DNA of 64,000 bases from Beaufortia kweichowensis (taxonomy: Eukaryota > Chordata > Actinopteri > Cypriniformes > Gastromyzontidae), in the NCBI GenBank assembly GCA_019155185.1, contig CM032805.1, positions 767,501 to 831,500 on the forward strand, in the 5' to 3' direction. Every line of letters starts with the position of its first letter. The stretch's first letter is position 1. Position numbers and translations under genes: made by a program. The notes under the pieces were generated by a model. The model ran no database searches. It was not told the origin of the DNA and was given only the letters and a program-made list of their open reading frames with translations. Of this stretch, positions 1 to 13,030 are shown piece by piece.

Positions 1-2195
1 ATCTGTAACTTTTGACTTTACATCGCCATCTCTGTTTGAAACATAAAATTGCGGGTTACTTTAAGTACTTTTACATGCGTTTACCGTAAAATCCGACCCG
101 ACAGCTCAAATAGTAAGTCATTAATATAAGCTTATTATTGTTGGGAATTGGATAATAAGGAGATTGCTTATCTTCTCGTTCATTAATAGATTTTTTTATT
201 TCTAACCAAGAAAGTTTCAGATTGTAGCTTTAACTACAGAAAGCCGACATACTTTCTTAAGAGTGTAAAACTCTTTCTGAAGGATAGTGGCAGCGTCTGA
301 GGCTTTAGATGTTTACCATCAGAAGCAGAGAGAGATCTGGCTGCGTTTGATGATGTGTATTACCAGTGAAGCGTCGCTGCTGTCATTTGGTCATGAAAGA
401 GAGTTTTGAAGTGACTGCAGTGTCAGAGCTGACGTTCAGCTGCGCCGTCACAATACCTCACAACAGACCGAGCGTCTGATCGCAACCAAACATCCAACAC
501 TATCCACCTGCGGCAGGTGATACAAACACAGAACACAGTTCATTTGATTGAAAATACACACTTTCCAGTTTCATTTCAACATATCCACCAAGCTTTACGA
601 CTGTATACTGTAGATTGTTTGTTGTTTTCCTCAATTACAACCCATAGGAATATTTACCAAATTAGCACCATAAACAGACAATGTCTCGATTCCAGTGAAC
701 ACAAATAATAATAAAATGTAAAAACCTTGAATGCGCGGAAAGTGAAAATCATCTACCAAATACATAAATGAAAAGGACTATGTAAAAAGTGCACACATTA
801 CATATAAACAAACCTGCATTTGATTGGTACAAACACGAGACTGTCATTTGTTAATGACAAGAACCTTTTAAACTATAGTTAATAAAAACTGCTTGCACAA
901 AGGACAGATGTACTCAGATGTAAAAAAGATTTGTTTTCATTCATTATTATTTATCTGTTTATGACGCAGAACCGCACAGCGACAAAACTAACTGCTTAAC
1001 CAGCACAGTACGATGTACAAAGTGCCAATGGTTCGAAGTAGCTAGTCATGACTTATTCTCAGAAACACAGCTATTTATTTGCACATCTGTCATTCAAACC
1101 ACATTAGTTCAACAATATAGTTGATGATGTCACACTTCATTCAATGGCAAGTTGCATCTTACGTCGCTCTGGAAATTCCCCAGAGTACTAAATCTCTTAT
1201 GAACACACTTCAATAACAGCACTTTAATTCTCTCGACACTAACAAGAAACGTTTCTAACCACAACTCGAGAGTTCCAACTACACAACTTTGTGGTGCAAA
1301 TGTTCATCTGAATGATGGCATTTGTGACCATAGTTGGCAAGCGGTGCTTTTGGGAAACGCAAATCACACGTAAGAATGAGATCATACGAAATCATACGAA
1401 TTAGCCACCTCATAAAAAAAACTAACAAATTCTTGTGAGAAGTGCAGAACGCTGTACATTCCCAAAGACTTTCAGGCATCAAATAATAGAAAAACAGCAT
1501 TGAAAAGTTTGAGTGAATCTGTAGAAAACTCAAGAGGAGCAGAAATATCGGCACGTTGAATGTTTCACACTCCATTTGTCGGCTCTGGAGAAGAAATGCA
1601 TTTGTTTGTTTGGGTGGATAAACACAGTGGTCATATGCTGTCAGATGATGATTTGACAATGAAAGGCTTTCTGAGGCTTTCAGTCCGACAAACATTCAGA
1701 AAACACTGAATCTCAATCCACTCTGCAGGTCAAGCAATAAACCAGAATAAAAGACTGAAAACATACTGTGCTAACATGATTCTTTATCGTTATACAATCA
1801 CAGTGTTCTGAATAACAGGGTACAGCTGTGTCATCACATGAAAATGCTTTATGTATAACATTAAAGGTCATGTTGAAGTACATATTTGTTCAGAGTAACC
1901 TCTTTAGTGAATAATACATCTAATGCAAGACATTTTATTAACATTCAATCTTATAATCACACAGGTGTAACTGTACGGGTTTCATTCTGGTCCTCTGTTC
2001 TCTCCCACAGGAAAACCTCTTCAGGCTGTTGACTTCTCAGGAGTTGAAGGCCAAGACTTTCTTTTCTTCTGTCAGATTTACAGAGATTAGCTCTTAACGC
2101 TGATCCTATTAGCCCAAGAGAAAATGTGACTATTTCAAATGGATTTATAGGAAAAAAAACGTCATTTACTGGATTTGTGTTTCTTAACAAAAGTT
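1..2195. other. non-coding stretch, no recognised gene
   Basis: I see no recognisable coding, RNA or repeat unit here. The longest open frame (minus strand, 1279-1695) has no protein-like composition, no recognised motif and no splice context. Base composition is moderately AT-rich, as expected for fish intergenic DNA. Confidence 0.6.
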
Positions 2196-2337
2196 TCCAC
2201 TCTCACTGCTGTAATGGTGGAGTTCTTGAGTTTTTCAAATCATTTTAACATTCATAAATGATGTTAACAAATGTTTTAACATTATTTCAACTCATCGATT
2301 AATTTAAATTTAAATGAATTAAATTTCAACTTATTTT

Positions 2338-2696
2338 GATAAGTTATAACAACTCACCAGTGGTCAAAATTTTAAATAATAAGTTGAAATGACTTTAAAG
2401 ACATGAAGCCAGTTTGATTGTAATTAAATTAGATTATTTTAAATGAAATTATTTTTTATTTTAAATTATTTTATTTCACATTATGGCATTTGTTGCGCTG
2501 TAAAAATTCATTTTCTGCCTTAGATTTCAAGTCATTTAATTGACTATTTTTTATTTACCAGTGATGAGTTGTTATAACTTACAAAAACAAGTTTTATAAA
2601 TTGTTTAACTTAATTTGATGAGTTTAAATAATGTAAACATAACTGTAAAGCTGACTGGAGTTAAAAAATGAAGGCAGCAAAGAATTATTTACAGTG
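2338..2696. mobile_element. MITE-like element(s) with terminal inverted repeats, AT-rich
   Basis: The segment from about 2496 to 2696 begins CGCTGTAAAAATTC and ends, on the opposite strand, CACTGTAAATAATTC. Both ends then read into a CTGCCTT-type motif, so they form imperfect terminal inverted repeats. A second inverted match lies further out: AAGTTATAACAACTCACCAG (2341-2360) pairs with about 2557-2581 at roughly 22 of 24 positions. This suggests two copies in opposite orientation, or one folded element. CACTGTAAA-type ends are common on short non-autonomous DNA elements in fish. No target-site duplication was found and no transposase is present. Confidence 0.5.
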
Positions 2697-2699
2697 TGA

Positions 2700-4019
2700 A
2701 AAGCAGATTTACAGTTAATATACTGTAGATAGAGATAATAGTAAACCAGAAATGATGAAATATATACAATACATTGTATTACTGCAAATAAATATTGCAA
2801 TTTTCAATAGTATATGTAAAATTTAGGAGTAATCTTGAACTTTCCTATAGTATATGAACGACTTGAGTATGGAGAAATAAATATAAAGTGGTTATATTTT
2901 GCTGAAGACAGTTCAGTCTAGCGTTCCAGTGTCAAGGATTCTCACGAGTCACATGACTGAGGTGTGATGATGGACACGGTCTGTTAAGGACGTCCTGTTT
3001 CAGAGAGACGCTGAAGTGTGTAAAGACTCGTTGATGGAGCTCTTCCAGAAATCCCAGTAGCTCTTATACTGGGAAACTGCAGCTATGTAAAGATGACCGT
3101 GACAATCACATTGTTCCTTAAATCTGTTTCCTCAATCGTGTGAGCGATAAACAGCGGCTCACATCCACTAGTGTGTGTTGCTATACAGTTGCTAGGGTAT
3201 TTCTGTTGTATTATTACACAAATAATCTGGTTTAGAGATACGGTACGATCTCATCGAGCTCTCGAACATTTGAACTGAATAATAAGAAGCGAACAAGACG
3301 TCGGGTCTTTTGTTGGGGGAATTGAAAGTGTGGTATGAATAATGAAAACATTGATGAAGCAGTTTGATAATATTTAATTGAGGAGTCTTATTAAAATTCC
3401 TCATGCGTGTCCATTAACAGCTCATTAATGCCAGTTATTCATTAACCAGCGTATGAATATAAAACACATTTCAATTTATAATCGGTAAATGTTTGTTGAC
3501 AAGATTATTCTCAAACTAACTTTAACCAGAACGTAACAGAAAACAAAAAAGGGCTTTAAAACATAATATAAAGATTGATCAACTATCAAAAGACATTGTG
3601 TAAATATGCAGAACCCAAAAGAAGAGATTTTGAAGAATGTTGATAATCAAACATCATTGACCCTCATTGACTTCCATTATATGAACACAAAACCACTGAA
3701 ACATTTCTCATAATATCTTCTTTTGTGTTACACTGAAGAAAGAGTCACATACAGATTTATAAATGAACATGATGGAGAATAATTGATTACTGAAATTTCA
3801 TTTCTGAGTAAATTATCCCATTAAAGGCTGATCATATTGTTGGGCCTGTGGAGTTTGTGATAATATTAAAGAGTTTATATTTAAGGATATTTATTTCAAA
3901 TCTCATACAATAAACAAGTTTGAAACTGTGTTGAAAGCATTTATTTCCATTCTTCATTCAAAAGAAATATGAAAGAAAAACGATTCCTTCATGTAAATCC
4001 TCTACACGTCGTCACATCT
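2700..4019. other. AT-rich non-coding stretch
   Basis: I see no gene or clear repeat boundary. Short ATACTGTA-type motifs near 2715-2830 resemble debris of small fish DNA elements but cannot be delimited. Confidence 0.5.
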
Positions 4020-5350
4020 TCATGACTCTCTGTCACGTTTAGCCCACAGCGTTCAGAAGAAATAAAGATGGCGGTGTGATAAAGCAGCCGCTCGGGTGTG
4101 ATCCCGCCGTACTGTACCACCGCCGCACGCATAAATAACACCGGTTATCTCCCGCGGCCGCGTTTAATCAAGCGGTCGGCGACAGGATAGAGCCGTTTCT
4201 CTGGAATAATCGCCAGCGTTTTGGCCCGGTCAGATGTGCTAATCCTGCTTTCCCATAACCGTCCTTATCAGCGGCAAAGCTTCTCTCTCTCGGGATCCGC
4301 TCGGCCGCTAATCTGCTCGGAGGAACGCTTAACAGGATGTAAATGGGTTTCAGGATAAAACGTAGGCCTGTGTAGAACATACCAGGTATTGTTAAGCTTC
4401 TGGCATGCCGGTTATAGATTACACATCCTGAGCTCTGATGCAACAACACACGTGTGAAGGTCTGATCAGAGAGTTTATATCAGAGAATGTGACTCTGATA
4501 GATTCAAGAGAAGTCAAAGGGGTTTGGATGATGCTTTGGAATTGCTTAGCTAATAACGAATATATGAAACAAATCAAAGCGTATCCAAATACATAAACAC
4601 ACCGTCTTCTGCCACCGCCCGCAATCGGCAGACTCATTAACATTTCAATGCAAAAATAACGTACTGTAACCGTCTGTCGGCCGTCCGGCGGGTGAGATTC
4701 CTCTTCATCTGCACGGTGGCAACTTTTAATGAAACTGTTATAAAGCAGATCGTCAAATGAGGAATCATTTCTGGCGGATCTCAGCAGAGGCTCGCAGCGT
4801 GACGGTCCCCCCGCTGGGGTCTGATTAGTCCGCGGCCGAGGGTCGGACACGGCCGGCCTTCCAGAGAGAATAAATTTACACCTGCGCTACGCCGAACAAT
4901 GGTGCCCGTCCTAATGCCGAGAGATGCGCTTAATTAAAAAACACGCCTCATTTGCACAATCCGCTCTGGATCTAAATTAGAATCCAGTTCACCACTGAGT
5001 GTGTTAATTCGCAGACAGACGCTCTGACGGGTCTCGCCGTAAACTCGTCGAGTTTCTCGAGAGCCCAAAACGAGGAGAAAAGTCATCCGGGAGACGATGT
5101 ATTTAATCGGACGTCTCTTCCGCTGATGACTTATCCGTCATATTGGTTCTGTAGAGCAGATGAATTATGCCCGTCTTCATATTACACTGTGTTATCTGCA
5201 GGAAAGAGCATTAGGATTATGGCATCAGAAATGAAGCTGCCAATCACGCCGGCCTCGCTTCCGAGCTGAAGATAAACCCGCGGAGGTCATCGAACGCTCA
5301 TCCGTCCATCATTGAGCCGAATCAACTCTTCTGCTTGAGAAACGCAAGAT
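4020..5350. other. GC/CpG-richer block, candidate conserved non-coding cluster
   Basis: Composition changes sharply from the AT-rich flanks. CpG dinucleotides are frequent (for example around 4140-4160, 4290-4320, 4660-4700 and 4800-4850), and homeodomain-like TTAATTAA occurs near 4930. Frames across the block are interrupted and lack splice-bounded, protein-like sequence, so coding is unlikely. Preserved CpG in a methylated vertebrate genome is consistent with constraint. Conservation itself cannot be measured from one sequence. Confidence 0.4.
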
Positions 5351-6200
5351 CCTCTTCAGTGATCTCCTTCAACTTTTAGCAATGTTACCACGTGGTCAAA
5401 GAAATGAAGCAAATATTGTACATTTGCAGGGATTAAAGAGTAAATCTGGCTGATATTTGATCTCTTAATGAACGCTAACCTTGACAAACCTTCATGCTGG
5501 GAGTATTGACTCGAGCTGCTGAAGGATTGTTCAGATAATCCCGTGAGCTGTTAAAATGAAGAAATGGAGATCCAAATTCACAGATGACAATTCAGGGGAT
5601 ATTTTAATTATGTAAATGATGACAAAACAACATTTGTTTAGATTTCACTTAGAAACTAAATTTGCCAATACAATTACAACCCAATACAATTAAATCAGGC
5701 AGATGCTCCTGGATAAAACAGGATTTTAATGTAAAACACTCGTGAAAAAGTGCCAAAGAGTAAAAAATACGGTTTTGCCGCTCTGTTGTTGTGTGACTTT
5801 ATTGAAAATGAATAAATGCAAATCATAAAGCTTAAGCTAATGGTGTATATGTGAACACAAACTTTAAAATGGAAAGAAGAAACAATATATGTTGATGTCA
5901 AAGGAAATACGTGTCCAATACTACATGCTATATCATATTTACATGTAATAATGATAATAATAATAATCAAAATACTATAATTGCTAAGAATGATTTAATT
6001 TAACATAGTAAATGACTAATAATTAAAGTAGTCTATGTAAACTATTAAATATTAATTAATTAAATAAATATTAAATGTAATATCAAATTAATATAAAAAA
6101 TATTATATAATAGCTGTAATAGTTTTAGTGAAACACGTGTTAATATTTAACATGAATTATATATTATTCTGAATGTTTTTGGAGAGGGCTACGTGTGGTT
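5351..6200. other. AT-rich non-coding stretch with short TAA/ATT runs
   Basis: Very AT-rich. It includes a short TAATAATAA-type run near 5948-5968 and a TTAATTAATTAAATAAATA-like segment near 6050-6075. No gene is seen. Confidence 0.5.
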
Positions 6201-7035
6201 AGTGTCACTCCCCGTGAGCGCCCGTGATGTTGTCGCTGTTTGCTTTGTGTTGACAGACGGTATGTTTGTTTAGGAGGTCAGATGAGGAAGCGTGAGGACA
6301 CCGGGCGTCTCGTGGGTCTCGTGTCCACCGATCTTTAGGTCCTGATATCTCCTCATTTTTCCTAATTGAATTAACGCACCGTACGTGTCAACGTTTCCAA
6401 AGTAAACATAAAAGTGTTTGTAGCTCTGCAAACAAGACAACAATGTTTGTCTGATGGCTTTAGTGGAGTTAAGCGTACCGTGACTCTTTTAAGATGGACA
6501 TCTGCTGGAGTCTTTGTGTGATGTAACATCTGCATTCGGGTCGAGCTATTCATATCCATTGTCCTGCCGTCTATAGAGATCTGACCGTTATTGTTGCAGT
6601 TACATTCATAACGGCGATCCGTCATTCTCACCTGAAGCCGTCAGCTGTCGGGGCTCTTTTCAACACGTGTGTGATGATGAACACACACAGTTAATGAGTG
6701 AACACGACTGCAGCTGCTCTTCGTGTTTCTTCACTGTTGACACTGTTGCCAGCGTCTTTCCTGCCGGCTGTTCCACCTGACGCTCTGTCTTTCTCTCTCT
6801 CTGTGTGTCTGTCTTTGACATCACGTTAGGCCGATGACAGACGTCTGTTCCCTGCAGCACACGTTACTGTATCTGCCTGTTTAAACGCGACAAAGACGTG
6901 TTGTAGGTGCAGCCGGCCTCCGTAAGCCCCTCGACATCACACACGCGTTTGCTTTGTTACTGCGGTCGAGACTTTCCATTGACTTTTATTATATTCAGAC
7001 AAAGCATTGTGTGTCTGTGTGTACTCCACTCAAGT
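6200..7035. other. non-coding stretch, mixed composition
   Basis: Contains CpG-bearing segments near 6180-6330 and 6600-6900 but no recognisable exon. Short minus-strand frames at 6371-6631 and 6660-6860 show no family resemblance. Confidence 0.4.
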
Positions 7036-7130
7036 GTGGCGCTTTTTACAATTTGTGTTGTTTCAAAGCAGCTGCACAGAAAACATTGTTGCAACGGGCA
7101 AGACATTAAATATATAAAAGAAAGAAAAAG
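7036..7130 (+). repeat. remnant of a common fish interspersed repeat
   Basis: The core TTTCAAAGCAGCTGCACAG, preceded by a GCGCTTTTTACAAT-like segment, matches a motif that recurs at about 57108-57180, 59352-59425 and, decayed, 10916-11015. In fish genomes this phrase belongs to a widespread interspersed repeat. The class is not assigned here, and no ends or target duplications are preserved. Confidence 0.5.
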
Positions 7131-7159
7131 TGTGAAAAGCAAAGTGTGTAAATACACTT

Positions 7160-7495
7160 CCATACGCACACAAAACACACACACAACACAGACACAAACA
7201 TCACACGCACAAACGAACAAAAACAAAACACAGTACACACACAAATACACACACAATATACACAACACAGACACAAACATCACACGCACAAACAAACAAA
7301 AACACAACACAGTACACAAAACACACACACACACACACAACGCAACACACACAATATACACAACACAGACATAAACATCACATGCACAAATGAATAAGAA
7401 CACAACACAGTACACACACAAATATACACAACACAGACACAAACATCACACGCACAAACGAACAAAAACACAACACGGTACACACACAAACACTA
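7160..7495 (+). repeat. CA-rich minisatellite, about four units of 70-100 bp
   Basis: A phrase beginning CACAACACAGACACAAACAT recurs at about 7182, 7261, 7358 and 7428. Each copy is followed by a CACACGCACAAAC-like and a CACAGTACACAC-like segment. Spacing varies (79, 97 and 70 bp) because the CA runs between anchors expand and contract. Both strands stay open in several frames purely because of composition. Confidence 0.8.
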
Positions 7496-7497
7496 GA

Positions 7498-8030
7498 AAC
7501 CCCCCAAAATAATGGTGTGTCATGCATCATTTCCTCTAGAAGTGGGTCAAATATTGATTAAAATAGCAAATCTTTAAAAGTTTAACAAGAATTTTTAACT
7601 AAAACTCGTGTTACAATTCTGAAAATGTATTTCTAAACACTCAGTATTTGTAGGCTGTCATTTTGAGTTTAGGTCCAAACGTATGACGGGTTCTAGGTAA
7701 GTTTCAGAACTCGGATTAGCTGAAGAGTTGTTTCTGAAAATCCATTGTCAACTATGTTACCCACTACAAACCCCCCCCCAAAAAGAGTGCTCTGTCACGC
7801 AAAGTGTGATGTCATTTTCTCTAGAAGCACACTGATGAAATACTAAAAGGTGTGTCAATATTGGTTTAAGTAGCAAACCTGTGTCAAGAACAGATTACCT
7901 GACTGTCAGCTGCGTTACTCAAGTAATATAGGTGCATTTCTAACAGATACGTTTGACTAAAAATGATGTTATGTTTATTCAAATGGATTTCTTAACATAG
8001 CATGTGGTCAGTAGTGTTGGGCCTCCGTGT
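7498..8030 (+). repeat. diverged direct duplication of about 270 bp
   Basis: The segment at 7498-7575 (AAACCCCCC, then TCATTTCCTCTAGAAG, GTCAAATATTG and TAGCAAA) is echoed in the same order at 7769-7880 (AAACCCCCCCC, TCATTTTCTCTAGAAG, GTCAATATTGG, TAGCAAA). Spacing is about 270 bp. The copies are well diverged, so this is an old tandem duplication or two neighbouring units of an unrecognised element. Confidence 0.55.
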
Positions 8031-9640
8031 TGACTTTACCCGTCCACCCTGTAACAGTCAAGATGACAGGAATAAATCTAACATCTGCTCTTAAAAAATA
8101 AAAAGAGAACCTCTTGCGAAGGACCAAAACCGCTCTTACTGTACATGTGACAGAGACGCCATCAGCGCTGAACGTAATGAAGGATTCGTCTGAGCGATCT
8201 TCAGCAGGAAAAGCCTATTAGAGCTGACAGAAGGATGATGATATTACAGGACACTCCCACATCTTCATCCATCTTCTCCTGCCTCACCGTCTGCCTCTTT
8301 CTGCTCTCCTCATCCGTCTTGTCTCTTATCGCTCTCCCTTGCCTTTCTCTTCTCTTTGCCATCATCATTATCGTCTCGCTCGCTCTCACCCCCGTCTCTC
8401 TCTCCGGTGGACAATACAAAGACAAATTCTGCCCTTTTCTTAGCCCATGAAACATTTAACATTTCATTTCAGATCTTGGCAGACGCAAATAACAAAACGA
8501 CCAGATGAATCTTTCTTATTGTCAACCACCAGCGCAATTAAGAGCTAAATAGGATCCGGATCTATCGTGACCCTTATGCATGATGGGTTGTAGATCGTTT
8601 CAGAGCTCTGATCACCTCACCATTCGGTAAACGTGTTCTTTGATTTCTAAAATTGTGAAATGCCGTGAAATTCTGTCATTGTTAACTTGAAGCATCTTTC
8701 TCTGTGACAAAGCTCTACAGATGTGCGGTGTTGTCTTCATGCATGATTTTACAGTTTCAAGTACTGAAATCTACAACGTAAATCGGTGTAAATCAGAATA
8801 AAACAGATCTTCTAAACATTAACACTTTGATGACACTTTGATGTTTGATTTTCCCTCAATAAGTGGAGTCAAAAATATCGTAATTACAACATCCATGCAC
8901 AACAACGATCAAGCAAAGTCTTTAGCAGAGAGTCTTTAACGTTTACAATTTTGATAGACGAGTTGTAATTTTATAATCGGTTATTTGCAAAAATAATTTT
9001 ATTTCAATCATTTTAAAGATGCAACGTATGGAACTGCTAAAATTAAATGAAAACGTAATATTTTTATGTACACATCAGTAAAAGAATAAAAAAATTCCCA
9101 TGACATTCTGTAGCTAGCGAACTGTCTGGGTACATTCTAGTTGTTTAAACCGATATAAAATAAATAAATTATTGATAAAATCCACAGAAAATTAATTACA
9201 AATACAAAAAGTTCTCCGGGTGCACTTGAAGGCAGCAAAAGACACAGAAGTTTATTTACACGTGTACATCGACATGCCATGAGAACACATGAATCGGGCT
9301 TCATTATGCAGCCGTCATGAGCAAAATCCCTCGAGATTATAATGAATACAAGACATAATTTAATCCTCTCCCTGTTCAATATTGTCAAGTCTTACACTGG
9401 AGCGGCAGGGTGACGGGTAGAGGTCAAAGGTCAGTGTTTGTTCTGCTCTTCCTCCAGAGACCCTCCTTTGTACTACATATACTATTCATACTGACTACTG
9501 ATCATACATGAATTACAACTGAAATTGGCTGGTAATTAAAAAATGTTCATTTTATAATATTGAGTCTGTAATGGTTGAAATGTTGTAATATTCTGTCTGT
9601 ATTTATAGGGACAGTGAGGCAGTACGGGTTTTGTGACATT
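8031..9640. other. non-coding stretch
   Basis: No gene recognised. A pyrimidine-rich segment at about 8255-8410 keeps frames open on both strands by composition. The only sharp feature is the direct-repeat site at 9421-9433, listed separately. Confidence 0.45.
9421..9433 (+). promoter_or_regulatory. perfect DR1 nuclear-receptor half-site pair
   Basis: AGGTCAAAGGTCA is two AGGTCA half-sites in direct repeat with one spacer base, the classical binding element for HNF4, RXR and PPAR-type receptors. The same perfect spacing occurs at 16059-16071 and 48339-48351. Binding and function are not shown by sequence alone. Confidence 0.4.
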
Positions 9641-10440
9641 ACACCAGCCGTGCCTGATTTTTGTGTCCCAGCGTTACACAACGGATGACACACGGGCGTT
9701 TGTATGAATCTGCTCTAATGTCTGGGGATTATTCAGCGTCTGATATTAGCCAAAGTCGCCAGACTTCACTAAAGACTTTATGCAAAACAAGATCTCTCCG
9801 CCTCTCCGTTCCACCACCAACCTGAATGACTTCATGTGTTACAGACGTGAAGTCATTAAAGGATTATTCCAACATCCGTCGTTTGCCGTGCCGTGTGTTC
9901 CTACTGAAGACGCTTTCAGGACTGAAAGCTCTTTTAGTTACAGTGGATGGATGTGTGGCGAACAGCTTCATTTGCACAGCTTTATGTAAAACACAAGCTT
10001 TGCAGATGGCGTAAATTAATTGCAAATGTTTACGCAGGATTTTAGAAAGATAATCCCACCGGCGACCCGCTGGGGACCAATACAAACGTATGAGAAAGAT
10101 GCATTTGTGACATGACTATTACACTAACACACGTAAAGAAGGCCACTGAATCTGAAGCCAGTCGTCTCTCTCCTTCTCTGTGATTTCATTATCCAGACGG
10201 GAAACGGTCATTAGTCGATTGTGGCGGGCTCATTTTTTAAGCACATGACACGCAATTACAGCAAGAGAAGGCAGACAAAGAGAGATCTTTCACACTCTGA
10301 GAGTATGTTAATGATCAGCAGGACTTCATTAGCTTCTGATATCAGTGTAAATATCTCACCGCTCGAGCTTCTCTGGCCACAGCTATTATTATTTCATTGT
10401 TTAGCATATATTTTATGATCCTGATTTACCGCTCAGAGAC
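9640..10440. other. candidate conserved non-coding block
   Basis: CpG-bearing sequence with POU/homeodomain-like words such as TAAATTAATTGCAAATG (about 10012-10028) and CATTTGCACAG near 9969. It also has a perfect 10-bp inverted repeat AATGACTTCA / TGAAGTCATT (9825-9834 and 9848-9857, 13-base loop). Short frames overlap it but do not resemble known proteins. It is interpreted as regulatory on composition and motif density only. Confidence 0.35.
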
Positions 10441-11619
10441 TTTGTGTCTGAGGATCAAAGAGAACTCTTCACCTCCTGGTTTGGTGTTCACCTGAATCTT
10501 CACTCGACCTCTGACAGATCAGGTCCGTTTCAACGCTGGCTCTGGGCTCTGAAGCCTTCTGTGTTTCTGGGTTAATGATGATATGTTTGACTTTGGTCCA
10601 CTTCTACCTGCTTCAGGCTTGTCATGGACTCTCTGTTGACTCTTATTAGGATCTCAACTGTCTCGCAGACTTAAAGGACTCTTGAGTCTTGTATTTTTAA
10701 ATGGAGGACTTTAGCCCAGAGCCAAAAAGATCGCTGAAATGTTTTGGATGATAGGGACTATGAGAACCAACGGTGGGACTAACGTCACAATAACGTTTTC
10801 AACTAAAAATGGAAAAGGTTTAATGCATTTTGCCTGTTCATTTACACAGCAATGATGTTTATGGGGCCTGAAAACACATACGTTTGAAAACAAGTTTTGA
10901 TAACGTTATCATTTCATGTATTCAAGTTTATTTCTATTGCAATTTTTACAACGTGCATTGTTTCAAAACTAATTGTTTAAAACATGCAATATAGTAAATG
11001 TATAAAAGAAAGAAAAAGGCAGAAAGGTGGTTTTGTAAACCACAAAAATGCGAATCTGTGAAAACTGTGACGTCATACGGATGCAATAACCACTTACAGG
11101 ACTGTGTGTCTGTGTAAACATACTTATTAATATTTCATCCACTTTACTGAACCACAATGACCAGTGAAGACACATTATTTGCATATGCCAAATTCTAAAC
11201 ACACATATTCAACAACTTTCCATCTTGGATTTCATTGTTGTTATGTAAAACATGGCTTTACATCGCTAATTTTAGCACCCTTTCATAGGAACAAGACTGC
11301 AACACCTTGTTAATATCTATATTTTTTGCTGAAACAATGTTGATTGCAATTTTTATATACTGTATTTTGAAAGCTTAAATACTGTCCGGGGCTCTCAGAT
11401 GCTATTTAAATCTATTTTAGTTAGAAAATCTGTTTGATCAAGTACATAATAAAATCAGCATGTCATTGCTCCTGATTCATAAGTTATAATGCTGAACTTA
11501 GGAGATGTCATTGATCTCATTTGACTCCAACACACATGAAGATTATATTACTTCAACATTATAAAAAAAACAAGAAAAACAAGAAGACATTTTAGATTTC
11601 CCTTATATTTTCTCCAAAA
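10441..11619. other. non-coding stretch with decayed fish repeat
   Basis: About 10916-11015 carries a degraded version of the repeat noted at 7036-7130 (TCAAGTTTATTTCTATTG, then CATTGTTTCAAAAC and a shared AAAGAAAGAAAAAG tail). The rest is AT-rich with nothing recognised. Confidence 0.45.
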
Positions 11620-13030
11620 GAACGTAAACCAGAGCGAGTCAGAATACATGATTACGCGCCGGAGTCGAGCATCATCTATAAAACGCCGTAGCGAGGTCAG
11701 ATATTAAAGCAGAAAAGCACGCAGTCAGCAGAAGAACGGCAGCCCGCAGAACACACGTCTGATTTATTGCGTCAGGCGCAGCGGCGAGCGCTTTGCCCTG
11801 CTGAGTCCTGACAGAAGAGGCCTTTATGTAAAACAAACCCAGGCTTTTTAATCTACTTCCTCTCTCCAGAAGTATCCGCTAGATTTCCCCAAGTGCCCGA
11901 ATGACAAGGCTTGCATTTAATTGTGGAAGGCTTGAATATGATAAGGCAAGAATAGGTGGGTTATTACGGCGTAAAGGCTGCCGCTGGGAGCAGTTCAGAG
12001 GTAATAAACACTGAAAGACTCGTATAGATAGATAGATATGAAGCTCAGGTGATGAGAACGCTGTGTTTGCTCCCACAATCCTTTGCTGCTTTGTGAGGCC
12101 TGATGTCATGGGATATGAACGTGTTTGATGCATAATGCACATCTCAACGTTGCACTTTCCTTCTTTTATTCGAGCGAGTAACGGCGTATTTAAGTGTTAT
12201 TTAAGTCTATTTGCTGACCTGCGTTTTAACATCTGGGTCTTGAAATGAGACACCGGATTGACAAGTGGGCGCTACAAAAGCCTCAGTCAACAAGGCATTT
12301 AAGATCCATCATTACGCGCTGAACATTGTGTCTTCGGGCGAGTAAACACATCTTCATTGATCTGCAGGACAGACACAATAACGTCTCCTCGTTCCTCCTT
12401 CAAACGCAGACGGCAAACACATCAGACGTGATGTTTTGTGAAACTGTAAATAACGGTGTAGATTATCGGGTCGTCTATAAACTCTGTGTGCTGAATATCG
12501 GCGGTGATCCCGGCTTTTATTGCCAGACGTCTTGATACGACCCAGCGGAGTCGACAGTAATATTCACTAAACGCTCTCTCTGCCGGCGAAATTGAATGCC
12601 GAGGTCTTGAAAGCGTTCAGAAACAGTAAAGAAGTGCGCTATCGGTTTATTTACATTCACATTATGTTTGTGCATGAAATTATCCCCGACCGCAGAGCCG
12701 CGCGGCTGTTAAAGTGCTTTGTGATGGCGCTCGGCTGGATTCATAATAATCTTGGATTTAGCGGGGCTTGTTAACAGGAGAGCTCGCTCGGAAGTTGGTT
12801 GCGCTGTAATTTGGAAATTGCGATCGCGAGTGAATTAGGGGCTGAGGGTCTCGCGGCGGGGGGCCGGATCGCTCGCTCATAAGCAGAACACTGACATCTC
12901 CAAACGACGGGACGCATTACCAGCCAGATAATGTCAAGCTTTTGCTGCGGCGCTTTTTTATTATTGGGTTTGGAGCGATCTTTCTCTTCAGTGTTTATCT
13001 CTCTCGTCTGTAATGAGCGGCAGAGACTCA
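11620..13030. other. candidate conserved non-coding cluster
   Basis: Markedly CpG-richer than its flanks, especially 11640-11800, 12540-12760 and 12770-12960 (CGATCGCGAG, GGGGCCGGATCGCTCGCTC). Frames of 60-90 codons on both strands are short, overlap one another and lack recognised motifs or splice borders. It contains a short GATA run (about 12026-12038). It looks like a cluster of constrained regulatory elements. Comparison with other fish would decide. Confidence 0.4.

Noticed and set aside
6907..7489. Overlapping frames on both strands in CA-rich DNA
   Set aside because: Thr/His/Asn-rich one way and Cys/Val-rich the other, reflecting CA/GT composition only.
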